In this document: piece by piece, positions 1 through 11,085 of the stretch
Numbering within the stretch: the stretch's first letter is position 1
Layout of the letters: the number at the start of each line of letters is the position of its first letter
Source of the DNA: Jaapia argillacea MUCL 33604
Taxonomy: Eukaryota > Basidiomycota > Agaricomycetes > Jaapiales > Jaapiaceae
NCBI GenBank assembly: GCA_000697665.1
Contig: KL197715.1
Location: 1,002,923 to 1,066,922, forward strand
Reading direction: 5' to 3'
Length of the DNA stretch: 64,000 nucleotides
The notes under the pieces: model-generated
Databases searched by the model: none
Seen by the model: only the letters and a program-made list of their open reading frames with translations
What the model was told of the DNA's origin: nothing
Program-made: the position numbers and the translations under genes

Positions 1-425
1 AGCGCTTAGCGATAACACTCACCAACAAGAGGCACAATACTCTCATACTGCTCAATCTTCCCCTCCAACCAATCCACCAAACTCTTCCTCTCCGTAACAC
101 TCACAAAACCCACAGCAAAGCCATTCTCCCTAGCCATTTTCATATACTCTCCACCCGTCGCTGCATCTCTCAACAACCAAGCCAGCAACACGGCATCCAA
201 GGCGTAGAAATCATCAGGGTTGAGCGAGGGGTCGGTAGAGGTTGAACCTTGCTTGCGAAGACGGGTTGGGGTGGATTTGGGGAGTGGTTGGGAGGAGGGG
301 GAGAGGAGGATGTGGGATGCGGCTGAGAGAGTTGGGCAAGGGTCGGCGGAGGAGGGAGAAGAGGTGTATGTTATTGGGGATTTGGATTTGATGGATTGAC
401 GGAGGGCCAAGAGGGGATCAGACAT
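1..425 (-). CDS. CDC73: Cdc73/parafibromin, 5' exon (partial)
   Basis: First exon of the Paf1-complex subunit Cdc73, which associates with elongating RNA polymerase II and supports histone modification and 3'-end processing. The start is the ATG at 425. The N-terminus has the family opening (MSDPLLALRQSIKS), a T/P-rich stretch ending in STPTRLRKQG, then the conserved helix region FYALDAVLLAWLLRDA and the VTERKSLVDWLEG element typical of the CDC73_N domain. The coding exon ends at about 23 at a GTGAGT donor (17-22). The in-frame stop just beyond it is therefore intronic. The remainder, including the C-terminal Ras-like domain, lies left of the window. Recognition is from family memory, and the motif order fits well. 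Confidence 0.85.
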
Positions 426-959
426 CGTCGCTCGGTCGAATCGCTAGTGGCGGCAGAGGGTATGCGCCAAGTGGTTTTGAAGGCAGAAGCGTACTCGCTG
501 GTGTGCCCCTTGTCGTATATCTTTTTGAGCGCGCAATAAACCTGATGAACCACAATAGCTCCGGCAATTGAGACTTTGCGGAGCTCAGTCCTCAGTGCTC
601 AAAGAATGGCAGCCAATGCTGGGGTTGCCGGAGGTCAAGGTCGCGGGGGTCACGCAGGTCACAAATCACATATGGTAACATAGGGTAACGTCACATGTCA
701 CGCGAACAAGGGAACCATGCCAGTGCGGACAAGAATGGGCTCGTGAACTCTTACATTCCAATTCCTGAAGTACGTCCTGAAATCTGTAGCGATGCAGCTT
801 GATAGTCAAGGAAGAGGGCAAGGCAGCTCTCAAACATTGAAAAATCCCGACCTTATCCTCACTGTGCAAGAGTGACCCTCCATATCATATCAGAAGATCC
901 TAGGAAATGCCGCAAACACAACCATGCAACCTACGAAGCTAAACCCTCCCACCACGAAC
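426..959. other. Intergenic, CDC73 promoter side
   Basis: No supported gene. It holds the upstream region of CDC73 and the 3' flank of the inositol polyphosphate multikinase gene, both on the minus strand. Short frames here overlap each other and show no family motif. Confidence 0.6.
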
Positions 960-2497
960 CTACTCAATCCTACCATCCAACAACCTCAACACCGTATCCA
1001 AACCCTTCAACAACCCCTCATCACGTCCCATCCCAGGACACAATCTCGTATGAGCAAAATCAATCAGCTTGACAGTATATGGTGGACCTGGTTTCTTTCC
1101 GCTTCCATCATCGTCACCCTCCTCACCCGAATCAGAACCAGACCCCGATCCCAAAGGCGAATCTTCAGTCACCTCGTCATCAGCATCCTCGAAATTCACT
1201 CCTCGTTCGCCCTTGCCTTTCACTTCTTCTTCCATATCAACATCATCACCACCCTCCCCTTCGTCATCTCCCTCTTCCCCCTCTTCATCTTCATCTTCGT
1301 CCTCCTCATCCCCAACATGAGTCTCCATCCACTCAACACCCCGCTCAGCCCTCTCCCAATCACCCTCATAAATAATCAACAAACTCCCTCCCACCATCCT
1401 TAACTCAATCTCCTCCAAAACCTCTCTAATCTCCGCGACATCAGCTCGTAGAGAAATGAGGATGGGAAGCAAGGTCGCAAGTGGTAAACCGGTGTTAGGT
1501 GGATGTGATGAGGTGGATGGGATATTGATATGTAAACTGGGGTGGTGGCGCGTGGGATCGTGGGATGTAGTAGCAGCAAGGGGGAAGAATCGACGGAAAC
1601 CTTCCGGGAGATCGGAGGGTTTGATGGATTTACCGTATGACTTAGGCGTTACGATTGGTTCTCCAGTTGTATTATCATAAACCTACATAACCCACCTTCA
1701 ATCGCCTAATCCAGATAAAAAGATAGACTGTAAAACACACCTGAAAACCAGTCAACCGAACCCCCGTCTCTCCAGACGTAGTATGTTTCGCCGTCTTCTC
1801 CATCTTAGCCTTCTTCTCTGGTGGAGCGTCAAATTGGTCGTATAGTTTTGTTCCGAGTTTGATATCGAGGATATTGGGTTTCAGGAATGCGTAGGAGAGG
1901 TTTTCTAAAACGAGGGAATGTGTAGGGGGGCGGGGGTAAGTATGGTGAGTAGATGAGGAGAGGAGAGGGTAAGGAAAAGGCGATGCGCAACAAGTATCAT
2001 CTGTACTTTCACGAACCAGACTTGATGAGCATCACCTTCCCTCGAGAATCTTCAATAACGAAGAAGGTAAAACAAATCGGAGATTTGAGTGCGATGGTTG
2101 GCATCACAGAGTGAAACCGGAGCATGGAGACAAAAGAGAGGGACCAACACTTATCTTTATCCTCTCCCACCCCGGTCTTATCAATACCACCAACAACCAC
2201 CTGTCCTCCCCCAGCTCCATCAACACCCAACGTTAACCCATCCTCACCACCCTCCACCCTTCCTTCCAACTTCAAAGTCCCATAGAACTTCGGAATATAC
2301 CGTCTAAGCCTCGCAAATGCTGGATCAGAAACAGTCGTTTGATAAAATTGAAGCTCGAGCGGGAGCGAAGTCTTGATCAACAAAGACCCGTCTGGTGTTG
2401 TCTGAACTCCTGGATGACCACCAACTTGGTTGGCCAAAGGTAAAGGAGATGAAGTGCCTGAGGTCGGGCTGGATAATGTCGAATGGTCGTCGGTCAT
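960..2497 (-). CDS. Inositol polyphosphate multikinase (Arg82/IPMK type)
   Basis: Phosphorylates inositol phosphates (IP3 to IP5), feeding inositol pyrophosphate signalling, mainly in the nucleus. The start ATG is at 2497, followed by LANQVGGHPGVQTTPDGSLL, the usual opening of this family. The exon at 1741-1904 carries PNILDIKLGT, the PxxxDxKxG inositol-binding signature. The exon at 960-1682 carries GGSLLIIYEGDW (SLL region) and the C-terminal VKLIDFAHTRL block with DEGLLKGLDTVLRLL. Between the SLL block and DFAH is a long acidic, Ser-rich insertion (about 1080-1320 in DNA) that many fungal homologues also carry. Introns at 1683-1740 and 1905-2010 are clear. One or two short exons between about 2017 and 2150 are not fully resolved. 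Terminal stop at 960-962. Confidence 0.85.
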
Positions 2498-2804
2498 GTC
2501 GTATAATCAGAATTATATCGGAGAGCTGAGGAGGACGGAGGATTATAACATCAAGGTGGAGGTCCAGTCCGGCCTTCTGCGGTCAGTCAGCGAGCGAGAG
2601 ATTTAGCACATTCGCCGAACTGTCGTCATATTCATGGCCCAAGGGAACAGTCCAGATATCTCCAGAGTTACACTCAACGGAAGAACGTGGGTCATCGCAG
2701 TCAAAAAGGATAACTTTACACTGCAAACATCAAGTCCAAACTGAACCACCGCCTCGAACTTCAAGTTAGGTATAATCGCGTGCGATTCCTTACCAGTACC
2801 AGCC

Positions 2805-3098
2805 ATGTCAACGCCCCTTCAACTAGACTTTGCCTCCAACACATACTTGGCGGTTACTCTTTCTCGCTCCTCTCCGTACTACCAATCCCCCGCCGGTCTC
2901 GCAACCCACCCTTCCGTCACTCATATTGGCCCAGTCGGGGCGTTACCCGACGTCCAGCTGTTTAGCGTTCCCAACGGAGAGTGGGTGACGGATGGGGACG
3001 CGGTTGTGAGGTCGTTAGACTTGAGGAGGGAAGGAGTGGTCAGAGTTGATTTACAGAGTCCTCCGAGGGCGAGGGCGAAGCGGGGAGATGAACTTTAG
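2805..3098 (+). CDS. Small conserved-looking hypothetical protein (97 aa)
   Basis: An intronless frame starting at ATG 2805, divergent from the multikinase gene with about 300 bp between starts. The product opens MSTPLQLDFASNTYLAV, has a central segment GALPDVQLFSVPNGEWV, and ends with a basic tail (RARAKRGDEL). No signal peptide or membrane span is visible. Coding is supported by the clean frame, a start placed right after a divergent promoter, and even amino-acid use. I do not recognise a family. A 36-codon upstream reading frame at 2634-2744 precedes it on the same strand. Confidence 0.5.
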   Translation: MSTPLQLDFASNTYLAVTLSRSSPYYQSPAGLATHPSVTHIGPVGALPDVQLFSVPNGEWVTDGDAVVRSLDLRREGVVRVDLQSPPRARAKRGDEL

Positions 3099-3360
3099 GA
3101 TCGAGCAGGTGAGGAATTGTAATACGTCTTGTGGATTCACGACCGAAGACGATCTGAACGATTGTCGATAACTTATATTCATTATTAGGATAGACAAAGC
3201 GACACCATCCGATGGCAGGTCGTGGAGATCGCAGTGTGGGAGTGATGTCCCTGCCATCACAATCCGCCCTGTATATACCACGCTGGAGAACTCTGCCTTC
3301 TAGGGTACGAAAGAAATGCTACTTGCACGATCCAACGTCGTGAATCCGGTAAACGGGTGA

Positions 3361-5161
3361 TCACATGAACACCCCCCGCCGTAATACAAAAATCTGGAAT
3401 GTCAGAGTAATTAGTTGCTTCAGATTTGGTCGGCCCGACCCCCCCAAACTTCCTGCCCGTCCTCCCTCAATGACGTCTCTATGAATCTCCTCCATACAAT
3501 ACTCTCGAATCTGCTTCGATGCCTCCAAGACACCGTCCAACTTCCTGGTCGTCTCCCGACCTCGCAAAGCCCGTCTTGCCGTCATGATGTGGGCATGGAG
3601 TAGCTTTCTTGGAAATATAGTCGCCTCCCAATCAAGTGGCCGGACACCCGCCTGGGACGGCACAGCTTGGGTCATCTCTTCGATAACCTCATCATCGGGA
3701 GTCCCCAGATCCAACGTGAAGACGACCTCCGCCCCACTTTGCCTCAACCAATAAGCAACATTTTCCCAAATGCACCCCGCGTACCACCAACAGTTGTAAG
3801 TAAATAAATCATACACGGGCGCCTTTTCATTTAGCATTTGCTGGAGGTGTGCAATGTGTAACAGTGTGATGACGCTATACTGTTTGTCAAGAAATGAAAA
3901 GAGGTGTTGTGACGGTCCGGTATGAGCTTGACTCGGATGATAGGAATGTGGTTCACGAACCTGGTGTTGGGGGATTAAGATGGAGGCCATTAGCTTATCG
4001 GTTGGTCCGATCAACTTGAGTGAGTCCAGTCGTAGTGTCAGTTTGTCTTTGCAGTTTCGCCTGTCCTCATTTCGCTCTCCGAAGAGGGAAAACCATGAAG
4101 TGCTGTCTCGCTCGAGGCGGATCGTAAATGGAGATAACTTTAACGAGCGCGAGGTGAACTCCAGGAGAATATACTCGTGGCTCGGTACCGTGGACTCCTT
4201 GTACCAATGCATTGCAGAGAGCTGTAGATGATAATTGCCGAAGCCCCGGGTCCATCGGTAGAAACGATTCCATTCGAACCCATCAGACACCTCAAGTTGC
4301 GCCTCACTACCATGAGGCGGGGAGTGTTGAGCTTCTAGTCGACATTGTAGGGCGGCGATAATGCCAGAAATGCATACCTTAATAATAAGTACGTCATCAA
4401 AGATGCGAAGGTACCTCTCAACATGGGATTGCGGCTACGAGCGTTCAGCTTCACTTCGACACAGGAGGACAGCGGAAATGAGGCGCATACATTTGCGGAT
4501 TGACTATCAACTCCGGGGGAGATGCAAGTGGAGGGCTGAAAAAATGAGAGGATGAGATGAATCCGCTGCTGAGGCCGGACCTGAGAACGTCTCACACCTG
4601 GTAAACGCCCTCGCTGTAGGAGTCATGGTGTAAATTTGGGAACCCGGGTCTGCCAACGCTCGCAGTACTCTTTCTGCCAGGACTCTCTCTGCCAGAACCC
4701 TCTCTGCGGGAAAAATTCCAACGACGTCTTGGAACATCTCTGAGAGGAACAGGGGGAGGGTTTGTGGTAGTTGTCGGGTTCAACACCCTGTAAGGCCTCC
4801 AAGGGACCGAGGGGGGAAAACGAGAAAACAGGAGCTTAGAAAGTCGTGCTGTAGTGCTGAAAAAGAGAATCAGGGTTATCAGCGTTGGAAATTGTGGCAA
4901 GAAAGCGTCCACCTATCACGTCCGCAGCGCGATGAGGCAATGCGTTGGGTGCATGCTAGAATGAATGGCTAATGGGGAAACTGGGCGCGCGATTAGCGAT
5001 ACAATGGTAGGGTCATAATTGTCAATTTGAGTCTCTGTGACCCAGCGGTGCGCACGGACTACAATCACCGTCACGAGCCCAACAACAGAGGAGATAAACG
5101 AAGGTTTCGCGATCCACGCCTGCGCCTCGTTGCATAAATGGGCATGCACCATTGAATCCAT
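3361..5161 (-). CDS. Multi-exon hypothetical protein with N-terminal membrane anchor
   Basis: An unknown Agaricomycete-style protein. The main exon (3361-4290 and slightly upstream) encodes about 310 aa with a conserved-looking cysteine/aromatic core, FTYNCWWYAGCIWENVAYW, and a charged C-terminal half. Upstream exons splice in frame: a small exon reading HVERYLRIFDDVLIIK (about 4385-4440), another reading PSTCISPGVDSQSAN (about 4500-4545), and a basic exon ending HHDSYSEGVYQ at a GTGTGA donor near 4600. The start is uncertain. Either ATG 4912 (hydrophobic MDAFLPQFPTLITLILFF) or ATG 5161, whose exon encodes a single membrane helix FISSVVGLVTVIVV, is possible. The joint between the small exon and the main exon is not fixed. 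The minus-frame triplicate AERVL at 4660-4720 is out of frame with this model. Confidence 0.5.
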
Positions 5162-5551
5162 CTCAGATAAGCAGCAGGCATCTGCACCGAATATGCATGT
5201 CGGCTAGATGATTCTACCGAGTGAGTTGTATAGAGAGAGGAAACGTGCAAGCAGTGCAGCGAGTGCATTGGATTTAGGGGGTCTTCTGTACTTCTCCGGG
5301 AAGTCTCGTTAGGTGATATATCGACGTCCTTTTCTGTAGCCAGATAAAATTAGTCGCAAACCCACATCGATCAGAACTGGATATGATTTCTTCAACGATC
5401 CTCCAGTCACATCAGGCGACGAGGAGAACGAGAGATCTCGTCAGAGAAAAAAAGATAATTCAGCGATAAGAATATCTCTTCCATTGATTTGATGGATGCT
5501 CCCGCAACCTCGTCGTCCCACCACAGCCCTGTACACGTGGATATATGACGC
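5162..5551. other. Intergenic
   Basis: Lies between the hypothetical membrane gene (5' side) and the 3' end of the reductase gene. Nothing recognisable is seen. Confidence 0.5.
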
Positions 5552-7037
5552 TCATAGCTTCACCTTGGGAGCGATGGATCCTCTGGCCAGCGTGCCTCCA
5601 CCGTCAAGGACGATGTAGTTCCCAGTGACATGTGCAGAAGCAGGCGAGACCAAGAATAACGCGGTCCCGGCCATATCTTGCGGGATGCCAACTCGTCCTG
5701 TGGCAATTCAATTCAAGATGAGCATGATTCGGTAACTGTGGGGCTCACCAGTGGGTTGAGTTGCTGCCATCTTATCGCCAGCTTGTTCAAAGCCGTACCT
5801 CGTCATCCTCGAAGGAAATACTCTGAAGCATCCGCTAAGATATGTGAGATAAGCGATTCGAGACGATTACTCACCCTGGACAGATTGCGTTGACACTATT
5901 GAGATAGGTGAGCCAGGAGGAGAGTGGTAGGAATCAGAGACGTACGTGATGAAACGCTTGATTAGAGTAACGGCTAGTAATGATGTCAAGTGATTCGCTG
6001 TGATTTTGCGTCAAGTCAAATACCATAAAGCACTGTTCAGTCGGCCTCTTACCCGCAGCTTTACTCGTGTTGTCTGTGCCGTCGTTATTGGATTATGTTC
6101 CGTGAAGAGGCAAGTACTTTGCAACTTACAGCTCCAAAGTCCAGTCCCTTCTTCGGCGAGATAGCTCTCTTCTGCTTTGGCACTGAGTCCAGCCACAGAA
6201 GAGATGTTGATGACACGTCCGGGATCATAAGAAGTCGAGTCCTTTGCTAACAGATCCGACAAACTGCAAACAGGAGTCTTTAGAGACGATAGTGAATAAA
6301 CCGGAATAATCATTCAACTTACCCAGCTGTCACTGCACTCCCGAGATATAAGCATATGTATCAACGTGCATGGATAAAGGATGGCTCACTGTAGAATATC
6401 GCCTTGACATTCAAAGCTAACACGCGATCCCAACCTTGTGCTTCTGGAAAGTCGGTGAAGGGCGCTCCCCAGGTAACACCGGAATTATTGACGAGGATAT
6501 GTAACTTTGTCTCTCGTTTCTTGAACTCCGCTACGAGGGCATCACAACCTGCTCTTGACTGCGATGGTCAATCGAAGTGAAGACCATGACGTAGAATGGG
6601 TACGACATACACCGAGATTAGCAACGATATAGTGGCAGCTTCCAGGCCCAGTTTTGGTCAGCTCAGTGGCTGTCTGCCAACGTTTCGTTAAGACGGAAGG
6701 TTCTCGTTCGACCGGTGATGGAATATATATATATCAGGGCTTCACTCACCTCTTTCAGCTGAGATTCCTTCCGTGCAGCGATGTACACCTTCGCGCCGTT
6801 CTGGGTAAGGGCTGAGGCGATCATCTTGCCAATGCCGGTCCCACCGCCCGTGACGAGGGCTATTACACAAGTGAAAGGGTAGTAAGGTTCGGGTGATCAT
6901 GAACTCGTCTCAATATTTGCACGTACCAATTTTGCCTTTGACATTGTACAACGACGCGACGGACAGGTCTAATGATATCTCTGCTCAGCGGGCATTCCAG
7001 ACGCAGTGTCAAGACTCTATTTACCAGGAGCAGACAT
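5552..7037 (-). CDS. Short-chain dehydrogenase/reductase (classical SDR)
   Basis: An NAD(P)-dependent oxidoreductase of unknown substrate, similar in layout to fungal proteins named after RhlG-like 3-oxoacyl reductases. The start ATG at 7037 opens a 13-nt first exon (MSAP), spliced to LSVASLYNVKGKI. The Rossmann motif ALVTGGGTGIGK lies at 6750-6859. The ILVNNSG strand and a DRVLALNVKAIF helix follow at about 6400-6550. VINISSVAGL supplies the catalytic Ser, and splicing at about 6060-6135 gives WSYNTSKAA, restoring the Tyr-x-x-x-Lys pair. The C-terminus has VNAICPGG, the PTGRVGIPQDMAG block and HVTGNYIVLDGGGTL, ending at TGA 5552. About nine exons with 50-70 nt introns. It is divergent from the P450 gene, with 808 bp between the starts. 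Confidence 0.88.
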
Positions 7038-7845
7038 GAAAATCGGAAGGAAGATGGAGGAATGGGGTCGAAACTGGTGAGTGTGGGGTATCAAGAGCCT
7101 CGGACGTCAGGTTGCCGGTTGACTTCGCGGAGATGGAAATCGGACTTCTCCGCACTCGGGCTGGGGTTCGTCGCTAGCTCAAGGCATGGCACTTTCTGAA
7201 TTCTCCTCGTCTTCATGTGAATGTCCGGGAGGTCTTCATCTTCGGCGGAGGGGATTGTTGGCCGCAAGGGGTTCGACCTTAACGCCGTCGAAACTGTCTC
7301 AAGTTTTAATATCCGATCCGGGGGATGCCTCTTTGACGCCCATCTTGAGCGTTCACTGCACGCGGCATACGATGATCCTGTCCTTGTTGTATATCGGGCC
7401 CCACATCAGCTGGTCATGGGCGCTCCGCCCGGGGATGCAAGGGACGGTAAACCTCCTCGATAAGCTCACCTCGTTGGATATATTTGATTCACTCTTAGCC
7501 TCCTTGTCGCCGCATGTCAAGGATCAATGGGGTTTTTCTTCTCTATATGTGACGCAGGTGTGGCCTCCCCTCTATTCCAGGGTACAGGTGACTCACGATT
7601 CTGGCCCACGAACGTCCTAGCCCAATTCGCCGCAGGATGTGACCTGCCTTGCCTGACCTTGGCAGGCGAACTTCTTCTGTTGATCGGCACATTCAAGCGA
7701 AAAGCGAGTTACTCTGCTGAACAGATGAAAATCTGGGCATCGCCAAATGCTGCCCTTGCTCTCACATTTTCCCATGTTCATAAACCGAGGAAGATATAAG
7801 TACAGCTCATCTCATTTAATCAAGTTCTCGTCCAACGCGCTCACA
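7038..7845. promoter_or_regulatory. Shared divergent promoter region, SDR / P450
   Basis: An 808-bp interval between two divergent start codons. A TATA-like GATATAAG lies near 7792-7799, about 50 bp before the P450 ATG. Open frames of up to 144 aa on the plus strand (7186-7620) show no motif and are treated as chance. Confidence 0.45.
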
Positions 7846-9096
7846 ATGACACCCAATCTCATAGTCGCAACTCCAATCCTCGTCATCCTCTGTCTTTTGA
7901 TCTGGTTGCGATTACCTGGCGCCCGAAATACAGCAAAAGGAGATCCACCGACGACTGTCACGGCGTTGAATGAGATTCGAGAGATATTGGCCCCATCGAA
8001 GCGGGCCGTCTCTCTCTCGGTTCTCCTTCAATCGCGAGCAATCCCGAACCAAAGGCTTCGACGAGCCTTTCATATTAATAATACCTTCGTTTCCGCCGAC
8101 CCTCACGTCCACTCGCGTTTCGTAGCCGATGCCAGAAGGCTTCTCAGCGAGTTCTCATCCAGGGAGAGCGAACGTAGGTGGTCGGAGTTTAGAGAAGTCA
8201 CCTCACACCTCGTTAACTCCTACCTGCGAGGTCCGACGATCCCCTACGACGTCTTTGCCCAGACCATAACGTTCGGTGTCATCGTCGTCACTCTCCTCGA
8301 CGCCGAAGTATCTGAGCTCGAATTCGAGTCCGTCGCCATTGTCACAAAGGCCATCAACGACCTCTGGTGCCTGTCGAAAACAGCCGCAGAGGGTGATGTT
8401 ACTCACACCCTCCTTCTCGATATTAACACCCACCTTCACCGATGGATCCCAAAATACGACAACCCTCTCGAATTCATCCTACCAGCGTTTGAGACCCTCT
8501 GGAGGGTCGTCGCAGCTGCTTTACCCCACGTGTATGCCGACCCCGATATCACCGGTCGGGCATTTGCAGATTTCTTTGATAATCCAGTTGAGGCGCAGTT
8601 TGAATGTTTCTTGAATGATCGCCCAAGTGTCAGGGCTGTCATGCAAGAGACATTGCGTCTCTATCCCCCAACAAAACGTATCAAGCGATCTATCAAAAGG
8701 TTCGCCTTGACACCAATCGTCCCCACCTTCGTTCGGAACACGTTTCCGAACTTCTTCGATAAGACAGTCGTGGCAGACGTCGAGAGCCTTCAGAGGTCGG
8801 ATGTTTGGGATGCGTCTCATACATTCGATCCCATGAGGCACAGTGAGGGTAGGGTCACGGCCGAGAGTCAGAGGACTCTCCTTGGTTTTGGATATGGGAG
8901 ATTAGCGTGCATTGGGAGAACCTGGGCCCCGCGTGCGGCAGCGTTGATTGTCGCTGCTATCCTCGAGGGTCTTGATTCTGTCAATGGGGAGAGGTATGTT
9001 TTGATTCGCGGAGATGAGATGGGAGGGCGAGAGGGCTGGAAGGGGTGGGAGTTTAGGCTGGTGGCGAAGGATGAAGGTGTGTCGTGTTATCGATGA
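7846..9096 (+). CDS. Cytochrome P450, compact intronless (416 aa)
   Basis: A haem-thiolate monooxygenase anchored in the ER membrane by one N-terminal helix (LIVATPILVILCLLIWL). The start chosen is ATG 7846 because it directly precedes that anchor and follows a TATA-like box by about 50 bp. Upstream in-frame ATGs lack an anchor context. It has an I-helix-like PAFETLW (Glu-Thr kept, glycine pair missing), the K-helix ExxR in ETLRLYPPTKRIKR, and an exact FxxGxxxCxG haem loop, FGYGRLACIG, at about residues 344-353. At 416 aa it is clearly shorter than the usual ~500 of fungal P450s, and it has no introns in an intron-rich neighbourhood. Substrate unknown. The neighbouring SDR may act in the same conversion. 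Confidence 0.85.
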   Translation: MTPNLIVATPILVILCLLIWLRLPGARNTAKGDPPTTVTALNEIREILAPSKRAVSLSVLLQSRAIPNQRLRRAFHINNTFVSADPHVHSRFVADARRLLSEFSSRESERRWSEFREVTSHLVNSYLRGPTIPYDVFAQTITFGVIVVTLLDAEVSELEFESVAIVTKAINDLWCLSKTAAEGDVTHTLLLDINTHLHRWIPKYDNPLEFILPAFETLWRVVAAALPHVYADPDITGRAFADFFDNPVEAQFECFLNDRPSVRAVMQETLRLYPPTKRIKRSIKRFALTPIVPTFVRNTFPNFFDKTVVADVESLQRSDVWDASHTFDPMRHSEGRVTAESQRTLLGFGYGRLACIGRTWAPRAAALIVAAILEGLDSVNGERYVLIRGDEMGGREGWKGWEFRLVAKDEGVSCYR

Positions 9097-9655
9097 GGAG
9101 GAAGGGGAGTAAGTATCTTGGCTCCTATCACCCATTCCCGCCTACTTTCAGTTTGATTCGCGTGGTCTTTTCGCGCCTTCTGTGTCAGTTCGATGTTCTG
9201 TGTACGATTACATGTTCTTTGTATGATTTCGTTTCACCGTCCCACACGTTTGGTATAATGTACTTGTTTCTTTCGCATGATCAGGTGGTATACGATGGTT
9301 TCCTCGTAATATTTCACTTCGAGCAGCCGGACACAAGGACCAGGCACCTTTCTACACCTCCTCAACGGCCCAGACGGCTCGTAAGGGTGATTGGAGTCGA
9401 AAGCATGGAGTAGTCTGTTAAAGCCCAAGGTAGATCTGACAGCGAGGGAAAGCCCAAGGTAGATCCGATAGTGAGAAATGTATGGGCGCTGAAAATTTGT
9501 GCTCGCAACCAGGCCGCACATATTCATACTCCAAAGAGATCGCGAATTCAAATAGATGAAAAAGGTCATTAGTGGCACTACTGATATAGCTGGTACACGA
9601 AGTGATGTCCGTCTATGGTATCTTGTCAGAATCTCGAGCACTACAAGGAAGCTTT
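9097..9655. other. 3' flanks of convergent P450 and RTA1 genes
   Basis: Holds the convergent 3' ends. A short imperfect direct repeat (AAGCCCAAGGTAGATC twice) lies at about 9422-9465. No gene is seen. Confidence 0.5.
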
Positions 9656-11085
9656 CTACACGGCAGTATCGAGAGAATTTGTTCTGAGTGGCTTTTCGAG
9701 AGTTTGGGAGCCGGATTCAGAGGGAAGGGGGGCGAGAAGACGACCCGGGTGGAAGAAGTTGAGGGTATACATGGCGATGGTGATCATCCCACCGTCGAGA
9801 ACGTCTGGAAGGAGGTGACTAGGTTAGGAGAAAGGTGGCGAAACATGGGGCTGCTACTTACTGAAATAGACTTGGGTGCTGATGATACGGCCGTTCCAGC
9901 CGTCAGTGAGTTCAACGGTACGATACACCGACCTGCGGCAAGGTAAATTAATGTTGTCCAACAACATATACAAGGCGAGAGGGCTCACCGAATGAATATG
10001 GTGACTGTGCAAAGGGCAAGGCCCACGATCATGAGGCGGGTGTTCCTATCGATAGCGATGGCTCTCGACAGTTTGTTTTGGCTGCTGGACTCAACTTCGT
10101 TGAGGTAGACGGGGGAGGTAGCAGCGGATTCGACTTTGCGGACGGGCTTGTCGTGGTAGAAGCACCAGAAGAACTCGGCGGCACAGGCGACATAGACAGT
10201 GATAGCAGCTGGTAAGCCAAAGCGGGCGTAAGTATATTGAGAAGGGGAGGGAGAAGGCGTACGCACCCATTTGGAAAACGATACCGCCCAACATGATATG
10301 TCCTCCTGTTGCAGCATTCTTGTATTGACGAGCGGCCATGGAGGCTGAAGCACCACCGATAGCTTGGACGACGAGAGCAATGAGATCCTGGAGGGAGGAA
10401 GCGTTTAGTCACAGTCATCAGCAGCCGGAAGAATATGGGCGACTTACACAACTGCAGAAGACAATCATGTCTATGCACAACCATGAGTTCGACAGCACCG
10501 ATTATGAGGGGAAGAAACTTACACCACATGGGGCTCAGACGGCTGTACTGCGATCCAAGACGCTGAATGATCCTCCCAAGGATGATGAAATTTGCTGCAA
10601 CAAGGGGAGTGGGTGCAATGATGGTGGTGGTGATTCTATAAATGAAGGTAAATCTCGAGTTCCCGCGGAAAAAGTGAACGGCGCAATGCTCACTGCATGA
10701 GGAAAGGGTCAAGCAGAGTAACGTTTTGGCTTGACCACAGGCGTCCCGACCATCCGAGAACTTCAGCGAAACCAGCCAATGCAACGGTGGGGAACAACCA
10801 CCAGAAACGATAGCGAGTGGCTTGGGCTATATGGAGGACTATCCCGCGAGTTAGAGATGCTGATGTGCACAGAAGGGAAGAAAGCGCTTACTGGTGGTAA
10901 TGCTGAAGAGGACGACGAAGAGAATGCATATCCATTCCGTAGGAACGTAGTTGTAAGGATTGTGGGGAGGATGGATTGCGGTAGTCGTTGGGTGGGCCGC
11001 TGTGATAGCATCAGTCTATATTCGAGGGTGGCTGATGTCTCAGATGGATTTTGAACTCACCTGCAGTTGATGTTGTGCTTGACAT
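9656..11085 (-). CDS. RTA1-like 7-TM protein (324 aa)
   Basis: A member of the fungal RTA1/RSB1 family of seven-helix membrane proteins, linked in yeasts to lipid translocation and drug or stress tolerance. Nine exons splice in frame (25, 108, 145, 113, 23, 121, 220, 71, 149 nt, total 325 codons). Family hallmarks in order are LGWSGRLWSSQN after TM2, LDPFLMQ, IIAPTPLVAANFIILGRII, a short exon MIVFCSC leading into DLIALVVQAIGGAS, the loop AATGGHIMLGGIVFQM, RSVYRTVELTDGWNGRI, and the terminal NFFHPGRLL. Start ATG 11085, stop 9656-9658. The 23-nt exon at 10448-10470 is very short but needed for frame. Complete, with no damage seen. Confidence 0.88.

Noticed and set aside
1069-1320. A Ser-rich plus-strand frame
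   Set aside because: It is the complement of the acidic loop of the inositol polyphosphate multikinase.
5552-11085. Secondary-metabolite cluster (SDR, P450, RTA1 transporter-like)
   Set aside because: There is no core synthase, terpene cyclase or regulator nearby. Two of the genes may be functionally linked, but a cluster call is not supported.
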